A DNA stretch of 32,399 nt from Candidatus Omnitrophota bacterium (GCA_013202205.1 JABMSB010000044.1:1-32399); one strand, 5' to 3'. Positions 1 to 7,982 are shown, numbered from the stretch's first letter. Notes: a model not told the origin generated them from the letters alone. Numbers and translations: made by a program.

Positions 1-2
1 AC

Positions 3-845
3 GAGAAGAGGTATGCCGAGTTTATAGAGTTCCAGATAAAGAATGGCACTGACGGGATAGTCCCGGCCGGCTGTACAGGCGAGGCCGCCACACTTAACCA
101 TGATGAGCAGAAGCGCCTGATGGATTTTGTTGTAGGGGTGGTAGATGGCCGTGTGGAGGTCATATGCGGCACAGGTTCTAATTCTACGGCTGAGGCGCTT
201 GCATTGACGGCCCATGCCAAGAAGGCGGGTGCAACCGGTTCGTTATTGATAACGCCATACTATAACAAACCGACTCCCGAAGGTCAATATAGGCATTACG
301 CGACGATAGCCAAAGAGGTCGATATACCCATTGTCTTATACAATGTGCCGTCGAGGACCGGGATATCGATCTTGCCTGAGACGGTGGCCCGTCTTTCAGA
401 GATCGATAATATAGTGGCCATAAAGGAGGCGAGCGGAAGCCTCGATCAGGTGAGCAAGATAATAGCATTATGTGATATTACTGTCTTAAGCGGTGATGAT
501 TCCTTGACGCTCCCGATGATGGGTGTGGGTGCTGAGGGCGTTATCTCTGTTGCGGCCAATATAATACCACGTGACATCAGGGATATGGTCCATGCATCTC
601 TGGATGGTGATGCACAAAAAGCGAAGGACCTCCATTATAAGATGATGCCTATATTCAAGGCGATGTTTATCGAGACGAACCCCATGCCGGTCAAGGCATC
701 TATGGGGCTTATGGGAATGTGTGATTCTGAGTGGCGATTGCCGTTATGTGAGCCGACCGATAAGACAATAGCTGCTCTAAGAGAGGTGCTTAAAGAGTAT
801 GGCCTCTTAAAGTCTAAAACTATTTCTAAGGGGAAGAAGAGATGA
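3..845 (+). CDS. dapA: 4-hydroxy-tetrahydrodipicolinate synthase (5' partial)
   Basis: Condenses pyruvate with aspartate semialdehyde, the first committed step to diaminopimelate and lysine, in the cytoplasm. The reading frame is open from the window edge; about 20 N-terminal residues are missing by comparison with E. coli DapA. Visible family motifs are GCTGEAATL, TPYYNKPT (the Tyr107 region), YNVPSRTG (catalytic Tyr and the substrate-binding Arg) and VAIKEASG with the Schiff-base Lys. The residue matching E. coli Thr44 is Cys here (codon 72-74), which is unusual because Thr44 belongs to the proton-relay triad. The stop codon overlaps the dapB start in an ATGA, so the two are probably translationally coupled. 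The protein could be another member of the DapA/NanA aldolase family, but the dapB and dapL neighbours make DapA by far the best call. Confidence 0.95.
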   Translation, partial: EKRYAEFIEFQIKNGTDGIVPAGCTGEAATLNHDEQKRLMDFVVGVVDGRVEVICGTGSNSTAEALALTAHAKKAGATGSLLITPYYNKPTPEGQYRHYATIAKEVDIPIVLYNVPSRTGISILPETVARLSEIDNIVAIKEASGSLDQVSKIIALCDITVLSGDDSLTLPMMGVGAEGVISVAANIIPRDIRDMVHASLDGDAQKAKDLHYKMMPIFKAMFIETNPMPVKASMGLMGMCDSEWRLPLCEPTDKTIAALREVLKEYGLLKSKTISKGKKR

Positions 846-1645
846 CAAATATAGTGATAAGTGGATCTTTGGGCAGGATGGGTAAGAGGATCGCCGCGCT
901 GGCCATAGAAGACTCCGATATTAGAATAGTCGGTGCAATAGAGGCAAAGGGACATCCGGGGTTAAATAAGGATGTGGGGACGGAGTCCGGCCTTGATGCG
1001 ATCGGAATAAAGATATCGGATGATCCGAAGCCATTTTTGAAGAAGGGGGTCGTTTTAATAGAGTTTTCTACACCTCTTGCCGTGGATGGACATTTGAAGT
1101 CGGCTAGGTCCGCAGGTTCAGGCATGGTTATAGGCACAACAGGCCTCAACGATAAACAACTCAAGGTTATAAGTGATGCATCAAAGTCTATACCGATCGT
1201 TGCGGCACCCAATATGTCTTTAGGCATAAATCTCCTCTTTCGAATAGCGGGAGACCTTGCCCGCACGCTCGGCGATGATTATGATGTGGAGATTGTAGAG
1301 GCCCACCATCGCTTCAAGAAGGATGCGCCCAGCGGTACTGCGAAGCGTTTTGCCGAGATAATATCGAATGCCAGGGAGGTCCCCTTAAAGGATAAGGGTG
1401 TCTATGGCAGGAGAGGGGATGTCGGCCAGAGGCCAAAGGGTGAGATAGGAATCCATGCCGTAAGGGCCGGGGATATAGTCGGTGACCATACGATAGTCTT
1501 CGCAACCCCGGGGGAGCGGATAGAGCTGACACACAAGGCCCAGTCACGGGATGCCTTTGCCATGGGCGCTATACTGGCCGCAAAGTTCGTTGCCAGGAAA
1601 GCAAGCGGGTTGTTCGATATGAATGATGTATTGGGAAGCAGATAA
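842..1645 (+). CDS. dapB: 4-hydroxy-tetrahydrodipicolinate reductase
   Basis: Reduces the DapA product to tetrahydrodipicolinate with NAD(P)H. The 267-residue length is normal for the family. The N-terminal nucleotide-binding loop GSLGRMG lies at residues 8-14 and a GTTG motif near residue 98. The active-site signature HHRFKKDAPSGT begins at residue 155 and holds the catalytic His pair and substrate-binding Lys. The C-terminal half continues with GRRGDVG, GIHAVRAGDIVGDH and LTHKAQSR, all typical of DapB. The start ATG overlaps the dapA stop by four bases. Seven of its first ten isoleucine codons are ATA, typical of the window. Confidence 0.97.
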   Translation: MTNIVISGSLGRMGKRIAALAIEDSDIRIVGAIEAKGHPGLNKDVGTESGLDAIGIKISDDPKPFLKKGVVLIEFSTPLAVDGHLKSARSAGSGMVIGTTGLNDKQLKVISDASKSIPIVAAPNMSLGINLLFRIAGDLARTLGDDYDVEIVEAHHRFKKDAPSGTAKRFAEIISNAREVPLKDKGVYGRRGDVGQRPKGEIGIHAVRAGDIVGDHTIVFATPGERIELTHKAQSRDAFAMGAILAAKFVARKASGLFDMNDVLGSR

Positions 1646-1677
1646 GAGATACCCCTAAAGTTTAGGAGGTAACCGGT

Positions 1678-2895
1678 ATGACAAAAACAGCCGAAGGGAC
1701 AATTGCCAGGAACGTAGAGCTTGTTGAGCGCTTGGCCTCGGTAACGGAGGAGCTGGAGGATATAGTCTCGGCCAGCCAGGGCAAGAAAGAGAATGAGCTG
1801 AGCCTTAAGTTATCTGATCTCAGCACAGCGTCAAAAAGACGTATGGGCAACCATGCTCCCATCAAACTCTTTCACATCTTACGTATACTGGCCCTTAAGA
1901 ATTTAGTGAGAGGCCGGATGGCCTTGCCCGCTTATAATATAGGTAAAAAACTAGGCAAAGAAATAGATGCTAAAACAAAGGCCTCTTTATCACAGTCTCT
2001 CCAGAAGCTGGAGCTTGGTAAACCCGTAATCAAGGAGTTTAAAGAAAATAAGGTCCTGATACAGCTTAAAGAGGATATGACCTGTATGGGAGTTAAGGGC
2101 GCGCAGAAGCCAATATGTTTCTTTGAGGCAGGGCTCTTGTCCGGTATTTTGGAGAATATATTCCACAAGAGAATAGAAATTAAGGAGACAAAATGTTGCG
2201 CTGTGGGAGATAAATGCTGCCAGTTTGAGACGGCTACCATTAAGGATATAGTCCCTAAGAATACATCGCTTCCCATGCTGCCGACGGATATATATTCCCA
2301 GGAGAACGTAAAACTACTCACGACACTTGCATCACATGCCATAACGGCAATAGAGAACGCGCTCCTATTTGAGAAGACGAAACGACAAGCTGTTATAGAC
2401 GGCCTCACACAGGTCTATAATCACAGCTATTTTCAGCAGATGGTAAGGGTTGAGATGAGACGGGCGGGCCGCCATAAGATTCCAATCTCTGTCGTCATGA
2501 TGGATATAGATAACTTTAAAAAGTACATAGATAAACACGGCCACCTCAAGGGTGATACGGTCTTAAAAGATATAGCGCGCATACTCGTCTCGAATGTAAG
2601 AGATATAGATATTGTAGCCAGATACGGTGGCGATGAATTTGCCATGATACTGCCCCAGACCGATCAAAAGGGTCTTGCGACTGTCGCAGAACGCATAAGG
2701 AACCAGATCGCACATCATTCCTTCCAGGGGATACATGGTAATACTGCCCACATGACTATAAGTATGGGGCTTGTCACTTATCCAAAAGGAGGAGACAGCC
2801 CGCAGATTATGGTGGCTGAAGCGGATCGGGCCCTCTTTAAGGCCAAGAGGAAGGGCAAGAATCAGCTGGTCGTCGTAAGGACGAAGAATAAGTAG
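1678..2895 (+). CDS. V4R-GGDEF diguanylate cyclase
   Basis: A probable signalling enzyme that makes cyclic di-GMP. The 405-residue protein starts with a charged helical stretch (about residues 1-50). Residues 65-195 resemble a V4R small-ligand domain, including the C-x-A-x-G-D-x-x-C-x-F ending (Cys173, Cys181) with two extra cysteines at 174 and 180. Residues 208-230 resemble the closing helix of a GAF domain. The GGDEF domain (about 235-400) has an intact GGDEF at 317-321 and an RxxD at 308-311, exactly five residues upstream, matching a product-inhibition I-site. It should therefore be catalytically active and feedback-inhibited. No membrane segment is evident. A strong AGGAGG site 8 bases before the ATG supports the start. 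It lies between dapB and dapL. The ligand sensed by the V4R domain cannot be told from sequence. Confidence 0.88.
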   Translation: MTKTAEGTIARNVELVERLASVTEELEDIVSASQGKKENELSLKLSDLSTASKRRMGNHAPIKLFHILRILALKNLVRGRMALPAYNIGKKLGKEIDAKTKASLSQSLQKLELGKPVIKEFKENKVLIQLKEDMTCMGVKGAQKPICFFEAGLLSGILENIFHKRIEIKETKCCAVGDKCCQFETATIKDIVPKNTSLPMLPTDIYSQENVKLLTTLASHAITAIENALLFEKTKRQAVIDGLTQVYNHSYFQQMVRVEMRRAGRHKIPISVVMMDIDNFKKYIDKHGHLKGDTVLKDIARILVSNVRDIDIVARYGGDEFAMILPQTDQKGLATVAERIRNQIAHHSFQGIHGNTAHMTISMGLVTYPKGGDSPQIMVAEADRALFKAKRKGKNQLVVVRTKNK

Positions 2896-2953
2896 TCCGA
2901 TATGTTTGATAGCTTAAAAAGTTTGCAGTATCATTAGGAGGAGTTCTTATTTT

Positions 2954-4120
2954 ATGCGTATAGATTTATCGAAGAGGCTTAAGGCATTGCCACCATATCT
3001 ATTCGTTGAAATCGATAAGGCTGTTAAGGATGCCATAGCACGTGGAAAGGACCTGATCGATCTGGGTATTGGAGATCCTGATACACCGACACCGCGTTAT
3101 ATTATCGAGGCGATGAATAAGGCCTTAGAAGATAAGGCCAACCACCGGTATGCGCTTGACCAGGGGCTTCCTGAACTGCGCGAGCAAATAGCCGCGTGGT
3201 ACAAGGCGCGTTTCGGGGTTCTGCTCGATCCGGAGAGAGAGGTCTTGCCGCTTTTGGGGTCGAAAGAAGGTATAGCGCATATCCCGTTGGCATTTATAAA
3301 TCCCGGAGATTCTGCGTTGGTCCCCGATCCATGTTATCCCCCATACAGGAGTGGCGTAATCTTCGCGGGAGGCGAGATTATAACTATGCCGCTTAAAGAA
3401 GAGAACGGGTTTTTGCCTGCCATCGATGAATTGAAGCAAAAGGATGCAAAGCGGGCCAAACTCATATATTTAAATTCCCCGAACAATCCGACCTCAGCAG
3501 TTGCCGAAGTGGACTTTTTCGACGGGATCGTTCAGTTTGCTCAAAAGAACGATCTGATAGTCTGCCATGACGGCGCATATTCCGAGATATCCTATGACGG
3601 GTATCGCCCAAAGAGCTTCTTGGAGGCCGAGGGCGCCAAAGAAGTTGGTGTCGAGTTCCACTCACTTTCTAAGACATTTAATATGACCGGTTGGCGGGTC
3701 GGATTTGTATGCGGTAACAGAGATGTTGTAGCAGCACTGGCAAAAGTAAAGGCAAATATAGATTCCGGGATATTCACTGCCATACAGAGAGCTGCTATTG
3801 TAGCCCTCTCATCCGGAGATAAACACGTAAGAGAGATGCAGTCCCTCTATCAAGGCAGGAGGGACGTTCTCCTCAATGGTTTAAATAAGCTCGGCATGCA
3901 TATACCCCAGCCGCCCAAGGCCTCTTTTTATGTATGGGTTTCTGTGCCCAAGGGGTCTGATTCCAGCTCTTTTGCAAAGAGGATAATTGATGAGGCAGAT
4001 CTGGTTGTGACGCCCGGGATCGGTTTTGGTAAATATGGAGAGGGGTATATCCGTATAGCCCTGACCGTCGATGAGAACCGCCTCAAAGAGGCGATTGACA
4101 GGCTAAAAAAGATTATTTAA
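2954..4120 (+). CDS. dapL: LL-diaminopimelate aminotransferase
   Basis: A PLP-dependent class I/II aminotransferase that converts tetrahydrodipicolinate directly to LL-diaminopimelate using glutamate, bypassing the succinylase and acetylase routes. The 388-residue protein shows DLGIGDPDTPTP near residue 37, YLNSPNNPT, CHDGAYSEISYDG, and the PLP-lysine motif HSLSKTFNMTGWR with Lys240. The alignment with DapL-type enzymes is clear, and its position after dapA and dapB supports the substrate. An AGGAGGAG site 10 bases before the ATG supports the start. A related aminotransferase such as a glutamate-pyruvate enzyme is possible from sequence alone, but no other aminotransferase for the pathway (dapC, dapX) is present here. 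If the call is right, DapD and DapE are not needed. Confidence 0.9.
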   Translation: MRIDLSKRLKALPPYLFVEIDKAVKDAIARGKDLIDLGIGDPDTPTPRYIIEAMNKALEDKANHRYALDQGLPELREQIAAWYKARFGVLLDPEREVLPLLGSKEGIAHIPLAFINPGDSALVPDPCYPPYRSGVIFAGGEIITMPLKEENGFLPAIDELKQKDAKRAKLIYLNSPNNPTSAVAEVDFFDGIVQFAQKNDLIVCHDGAYSEISYDGYRPKSFLEAEGAKEVGVEFHSLSKTFNMTGWRVGFVCGNRDVVAALAKVKANIDSGIFTAIQRAAIVALSSGDKHVREMQSLYQGRRDVLLNGLNKLGMHIPQPPKASFYVWVSVPKGSDSSSFAKRIIDEADLVVTPGIGFGKYGEGYIRIALTVDENRLKEAIDRLKKII

Positions 4121-4133
4121 TTCTGCGCGGGGC

Positions 4134-4150
4134 GCGCGAGAAACTCGCGC
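4134..4150 (+). other. Short GC-rich hairpin between dapL and folK
   Basis: A perfect 7-bp inverted repeat (GCGCGAG, 3-base AAA loop, CTCGCGC) in the 55-base gap before folK. There is no following T-run, so it is not a standard intrinsic terminator. It could slow transcription or protect the 3' end of the upstream mRNA. The folK ribosome binding site (GGGGAAGGG) starts about 11 bases after it. Confidence 0.5.
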
Positions 4151-4175
4151 AACAATTAAGGGGGAAGGGTCAATT

Positions 4176-4670
4176 ATGGATGTCTATTTAGGTATAGGCT
4201 CGAACATAGGAGACAGGGAACTCTTTATAAAGAAGGCGCTCGAAGCGCTCGACAGAAAAGAGGGTATTCGTGTAATGAGGGTATCTTCTTTTTATGAGAC
4301 CGAACCTGTCGGTGGCCCCCCCCAAGGGATGCATATAAATGCTGCAATCGCGATCGAAACAGACCTTGAGCCTATAGACCTATTGATAACCCTCAAGGAG
4401 ATAGAGAAAGAGCTAGGCAGAGAGAAGACGGTGGTAAAGAATAGGCCGCGCCAGATAGATCTGGATATACTGCTTTATGGTGACCAGAAATTAGATGAGG
4501 GTGGATTGACCATCCCGCATCCCGGTCTCCATGAGCGGCAATTCGTGCTTCGCCCATTAAATGAGATAGCGTCCATGGTTATTCACCCACTCTTTAAGAA
4601 GACGGTAAAAGAGCTATATGAAGATTTATCGGAAGACAAGAGATGTCAGCGCGTTCGTAAAAAGCGTTAA
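4176..4670 (+). CDS. folK: 2-amino-4-hydroxy-6-hydroxymethyldihydropteridine pyrophosphokinase
   Basis: Transfers pyrophosphate from ATP to hydroxymethyl-dihydropterin in folate synthesis. The 164-residue protein has GIGSNIGDRE at the N-terminus, SFYETEPVGG, and the metal-binding signature NRPRQIDLDILLYG with Asp95 and Asp97, in the same positions as in E. coli HPPK. The C-terminal half has IPHPGLHERQFVLRPL. The gene is preceded by a GGGGAAGGG ribosome site. Its last 17 codons, ending in a very basic tail (RCQRVRKKR), run 53 bases into panC in another frame, an unusually long overlap. A folK next to pantothenate genes is known in other bacteria (pcnB-folK-panB-panC in Pseudomonas), but panB is not in this window. 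Confidence 0.96.
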   Translation: MDVYLGIGSNIGDRELFIKKALEALDRKEGIRVMRVSSFYETEPVGGPPQGMHINAAIAIETDLEPIDLLITLKEIEKELGREKTVVKNRPRQIDLDILLYGDQKLDEGGLTIPHPGLHERQFVLRPLNEIASMVIHPLFKKTVKELYEDLSEDKRCQRVRKKR

Positions 4671-5454
4671 GGCAAAGGGCAAGAGAATAGGTTTTATCCC
4701 CACTATGGGATATCTCCACGAAGGGCATCTAAGCCTTATGAGGAGGGCAAGGCAGGAGACGGATGTAGTCGTCATAAGCATATTCGTAAACCCGAAACAG
4801 TTCGGACCGAAGGAAGATTATCGCAGGTATCCGAGGAATATTAAGAAGGATGAGAGGTTGGCCCGCTTAAGCGGGGTCGATCTAATATTTTATCCTTCAG
4901 TTTCTCAGGTTTATCCAAAAGGGTATCTGACGCATATAGATGTAGAAGGGGTTACCGAAGGGCTTTGCGGGGTTTTTAGGCCGGGCCATTTTCGTGGTGT
5001 CGCGACGGTCTGCTGCAAGTTATTTAATATAGTGAGACCGGAGATCGCATATTTTGGATGGAAGGATGCCCAGCAGGCCATCATGATAAAGAGGATGGTC
5101 AAAGATCTGAATATGGATCTGGCGATAAAGGCCCTTCCGATAGTACGGGAGGCCGACGGGCTTGCGATGAGTTCACGCAACAAACGTCTCAGCAGCCGTC
5201 AGCGAAAAGATGCCGCCGTGCTCTACAAAGCACTCTCCATAGCCAGGAGGCTCATACGCGAAGGGCAAAAAAGCCCCGTAGCTATAACGTCAAAGATGGG
5301 GCGTATGATAAAGGCTAAAAAGGGAACGCGAATAGACTATATCTCTATTGTCGATGAAGGACTGGCCGGGGTAAAGCGTGTCAAAAAAGGGAATATGATA
5401 GCGTTGGCAGTCTGGTTTGGTAAGACACGATTGATAGATAATGTGATCGTTTAG
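4618..5454 (+). CDS. panC: Pantothenate synthetase (pantoate-beta-alanine ligase)
   Basis: Joins pantoate and beta-alanine with ATP to form pantothenate. The 278-residue protein has the nucleotidyltransferase HxGH motif (His34-His37 in PTMGYLHEGH), FVNPKQFGPKED, and GLAMSSRNKRLS, the KMSKS-like ATP loop. The first residues line up directly with the start of E. coli PanC, so the ATG inside folK is the right start even though it gives a 53-base overlap. The ribosome site is weak (AAGAG), which suggests coupling to folK translation. The beta-alanine substrate comes from PanD, encoded next. Confidence 0.96.
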   Translation: MKIYRKTRDVSAFVKSVKAKGKRIGFIPTMGYLHEGHLSLMRRARQETDVVVISIFVNPKQFGPKEDYRRYPRNIKKDERLARLSGVDLIFYPSVSQVYPKGYLTHIDVEGVTEGLCGVFRPGHFRGVATVCCKLFNIVRPEIAYFGWKDAQQAIMIKRMVKDLNMDLAIKALPIVREADGLAMSSRNKRLSSRQRKDAAVLYKALSIARRLIREGQKSPVAITSKMGRMIKAKKGTRIDYISIVDEGLAGVKRVKKGNMIALAVWFGKTRLIDNVIV

Positions 5455-5489
5455 ACTTCAGATAGATCTTATTTTAAGGAGGTTGGAAG

Positions 5490-5849
5490 ATGCTCAGGAC
5501 ATTGTGCAAGTCGAAGATACATGCCGCAACGGTAACAGAGGCGAACTTGAATTATACAGGTTCCGTTACTATTGACAGCACTCTCTTGGAAGCCGCAGAT
5601 ATATTAGTGGGCGAGAAGGTCCAGATAGTAAACCTTAATAATGGTACCCGTATTGAAACATATGCGATAGAGGGCAAGAAGGGGTCCGGCACGATATGTA
5701 TGAATGGCGCGGCAGCGCGCTTGGCGCAACCCGGCGACAAGGTTATAATCATCTCGTATGCCCTGCTCGATACAGCGGAAGGGCGCAATTTCACGCCTCG
5801 CACGATCTTCGTCGACGGCAAAAACAAAATAAAGGAGAAGTCCGAATAA
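5490..5849 (+). CDS. panD: Aspartate 1-decarboxylase precursor
   Basis: Decarboxylates aspartate to beta-alanine for pantothenate. It is a pyruvoyl enzyme made by self-cleavage of a proenzyme: the cleavage site Gly24-Ser25 sits in NYTGSVTID, and Lys9, His11 and Tyr22 are present as in E. coli. MNGAAARL and GDKVIIISY follow in the alpha chain. The length of 119 residues is normal, so no separate maturation-defect variant is apparent. A strong AAGGAGGT site lies 6 bases before the ATG. Gene order panC-panD is common. Confidence 0.97.
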   Translation: MLRTLCKSKIHAATVTEANLNYTGSVTIDSTLLEAADILVGEKVQIVNLNNGTRIETYAIEGKKGSGTICMNGAAARLAQPGDKVIIISYALLDTAEGRNFTPRTIFVDGKNKIKEKSE

Positions 5850-5866
5850 CGGATTATAAAATCCCC

Positions 5867-6835
5867 ATGACAAAGAATAAGAGCGAAGAAGAGTATAGAC
5901 AAGAACAGATCGAGCAGATAATGCGTCTCAAGGCCGAGCGCAATGCCGTTATAATAGTCCATAATTACCAGCGTGATGAGATACAGGATATAGCTGATAT
6001 AAGCGGTGATTCATTGGCGCTCAGTCGAGCGGCCGTAAGGACGGATGCCAAGGTCATAATTTTCTGCGGTGTCTATTTCATGGCAGAATCGGCATCCATA
6101 CTCAACCCGGATAAGATGGTCCTTTTACCTGTAAGAGAGGCCGGTTGCCCGATGGCCGATATGGTCAATCCTGAAAAACTCCTTGCCCTCAAAAAAGAAT
6201 ATCCCGACGCTGCTGTCGTCTGCTATGTAAATTCGAGCGCAGAGGTAAAGGCGGTCAGCGATATATGCTGCACCTCCAGCAACGCGATAGAAATAGTCCG
6301 CGCCATGAAGGAGAAGAGGATAATCTTCATACCCGATAAAAATTTGGGCATGTGGGTCCAGCGCTACGTGCCTGATAAAGAGATTATACTGTGGAAGGGT
6401 TTCTGCCCTACCCACATAAGGGTGACAGCCGAAGATGTCTTAAAGGCCAAGGAAGGTTTCCCCAATTCAGAATTTGTCGCGCACCCCGAATGCAACCCCG
6501 AAGTTTTGGACCTTGCGGATCATGTCTGCTCCACGGCTGGAATGTTCAAATACGTCAAGTCGTCTAATACGAAGAGGTTCCTTATAGGTACAGAAAGCGG
6601 TATGTTGCATAAGTTGAGGAAGGAGAACCCGGACAAGGAGTTTTTGTTGCCGTCCAGCAAGCTTATCTGTGCCAATATGAAGCTTACCACGCTTGGATGG
6701 ATAGCCCATTCATTGCAGGAGCTCGTCTATGAGGTCAAACTTCCCGAGGAGACGAGAAAGAAGGCCTGCAGGTCACTTAAACGCATGCTCGAGGTAACGA
6801 AGGAGTCGGCAGGCGCCGCAATTGCCGGCTATTAA
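5867..6835 (+). CDS. nadA: Quinolinate synthase
   Basis: A [4Fe-4S] enzyme that condenses iminoaspartate with dihydroxyacetone phosphate to quinolinate for NAD. From the ATG 18 bases after panD it is 322 residues. The three iron-sulfur ligands are Cys94 (GGCPMADM-like context), Cys180 (GFCPTH) and Cys268 (LICANMK), with the spacing of the single-domain NadA of Thermotoga. Other family motifs are VHNYQRDEIQDIADISGDSL, VYFMAESA and PDKNLGMW. The best ribosome site (AAAGGAG) ends 30 bases upstream of the ATG, so an earlier non-ATG start (for example the ATA at 5846) is conceivable, but the family N-terminus fits the ATG. The reading frame stays open upstream inside panD, where it has no family similarity. 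Confidence 0.95.
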   Translation: MTKNKSEEEYRQEQIEQIMRLKAERNAVIIVHNYQRDEIQDIADISGDSLALSRAAVRTDAKVIIFCGVYFMAESASILNPDKMVLLPVREAGCPMADMVNPEKLLALKKEYPDAAVVCYVNSSAEVKAVSDICCTSSNAIEIVRAMKEKRIIFIPDKNLGMWVQRYVPDKEIILWKGFCPTHIRVTAEDVLKAKEGFPNSEFVAHPECNPEVLDLADHVCSTAGMFKYVKSSNTKRFLIGTESGMLHKLRKENPDKEFLLPSSKLICANMKLTTLGWIAHSLQELVYEVKLPEETRKKACRSLKRMLEVTKESAGAAIAGY

Positions 6836-6855
6836 AGAGAAGGGAAAAAGCTTAG

Positions 6856-7668
6856 ATGGGGAAGAAGATGCGTATAGGAATAGTTGGTTGCGGGACGATA
6901 GGTGCTGCCTTGGCAAAGGCGTGCCTTGAGCGTTTCTCTGAGAAATCAGATCTGGTGGGATTGAGCGATTTAGACGAAAAGAAGATCGAGAAGCTAAATA
7001 AAGATATATCAAAAGATATTGCTTCACTCTCTATAGATGAGCTTATAGAAAAGAGCGATCTTATCGTAGAGGCAGCATCCCCTATAGTCGTACCGGAATT
7101 GGCCAGGAAAATCATAGATCAAGATAAGGGTTTTATGGCCATGTCCGTCGGAGGTTTTATCGGCAGCGAGGAGTTGCTGAAAGCTGCAGAGGCCAAGGGG
7201 GTCAAGATATTTTTACCAAGCGGGGCCTTGTGCGGGTTAGACGCAGTCAAGTCAGCCGGCAGCACGATACGCAGCGCAACCCTTATCACGCGTAAGCCTC
7301 CCAGGGCATTATCCGGCGCGCCGTATATTGTAAAGAATGGAATAGATTTAGAGTCAATAACGAAAGAGACCATCATATTTGAGGGGTCTGCAAAGGAAGC
7401 TACGAAGGGTTTTCCCAAGAATATAAATGTATCTGCTGCCCTGAGCCTGGCAGGCATCGGTTCTGAGCGGACAGGGGTCAAGATAGTAGTTTCACCGGAT
7501 TTTAAGGGTAATTCACACGAGATAATCATCGAAGGTGATTTTGGAGAATTGAGGGCCAAGACAGATAATGTGCCCTCACCGACAAATCCGAAGACGAGTT
7601 TTCTGGCTGTACTGTCAGCCATAGCGACGCTGGAGGGGATCCTCAAGAGCGTCAGGATAGGTACGTAG
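6856..7668 (+). CDS. nadX: L-aspartate dehydrogenase (NAD synthesis)
   Basis: Oxidises L-aspartate to iminoaspartate with NAD(P)+, supplying NadA without oxygen or fumarate, in place of NadB. The 270-residue protein has the Rossmann loop GCGTIG at 11-16, PSGALCGLDA, RKPP, FPKNINVSAALSLAG, a conserved His in GNSHEI, and the C-terminal SPTNPKTSFLA signature of the family. It follows nadA by 20 bases. Two starts are possible (6856 or 6868); AGGGA lies 10 bases before the first, and GGGGAAG before the second. The nadX-nadA pairing is a known anaerobe-type arrangement. nadC is not in the window. Confidence 0.93.
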   Translation: MGKKMRIGIVGCGTIGAALAKACLERFSEKSDLVGLSDLDEKKIEKLNKDISKDIASLSIDELIEKSDLIVEAASPIVVPELARKIIDQDKGFMAMSVGGFIGSEELLKAAEAKGVKIFLPSGALCGLDAVKSAGSTIRSATLITRKPPRALSGAPYIVKNGIDLESITKETIIFEGSAKEATKGFPKNINVSAALSLAGIGSERTGVKIVVSPDFKGNSHEIIIEGDFGELRAKTDNVPSPTNPKTSFLAVLSAIATLEGILKSVRIGT

Positions 7669-7669
7669 T

Positions 7670-7698
7670 TTGGTAGGGTATTTTAACAAAAATATAAC
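7670..7698 (+). promoter_or_regulatory. Candidate sigma-70 promoter for the lysine-rich miniprotein
   Basis: TTGGTA and TATAAC are separated by 17 bases, and the predicted start is about 15 bases before a very strong GGAGGTGA ribosome site. The -10 box matches consensus in 5 of 6 positions and the -35 in 4 of 6. This would let the next gene be expressed separately from nadX. Confidence 0.45.
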
Positions 7699-7720
7699 TA
7701 AAGAGGGGAGGTGAAGTAAT

Positions 7721-7969
7721 ATGGCAAAAGTAGTCTGTAAGTGTGGTGTCAAGAGGCAGAAGGGGTACCTGTACTTCATTGACAAGAAGGGCGATGTCTC
7801 CAAGGCGAAGATGGCCAGGGGCAAGAAGAAGGGTGGAAAGCCCACAAAGGTGCAGAAGTGCGGTATCAAAAAGAGATCAGGTTATCTCTATTTCGTCGAT
7901 AAGAAAGGTAATGCTGCCGAGGCGAAGATGGTTCGCGGCGGTAGGAGAAAGAAAAAGAAGAAGAAGTAA
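7721..7969 (+). CDS. Lysine-rich two-repeat miniprotein
   Basis: An 82-residue protein not recognised from any named family. It consists of two 27-residue repeats, residues 8-34 and 47-73, identical at 17 positions. Each runs C-G-(V/I)-K ... G-Y-L-Y-F-(I/V)-D-K-K-G ... A-K-M-x-R-G. The protein has 25 Lys and 6 Arg and ends in six lysines. Three cysteines (6, 8, 47) are too few and too irregular for an obvious zinc site. There is no signal peptide. The strong ribosome site (GGAGGTGA, 6 bases before the ATG) and a candidate promoter suggest high expression. The basic composition suggests binding to nucleic acid or to another polyanion; that is inference only. The repeats differ at many synonymous sites, so the duplication is old and maintained by selection. 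Confidence 0.8.
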   Translation: MAKVVCKCGVKRQKGYLYFIDKKGDVSKAKMARGKKKGGKPTKVQKCGIKKRSGYLYFVDKKGNAAEAKMVRGGRRKKKKKK

Positions 7970-7982
7970 AAAGTTTAAAGGC

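Noticed and set aside
1654-1666. 13-base palindrome CCTAAAGTTTAGG over the ribosome site of the V4R-GGDEF gene
   Set aside because: Could be an operator, but a 6-bp dyad occurs by chance several times in 32 kb and part of it is just the Shine-Dalgarno sequence.
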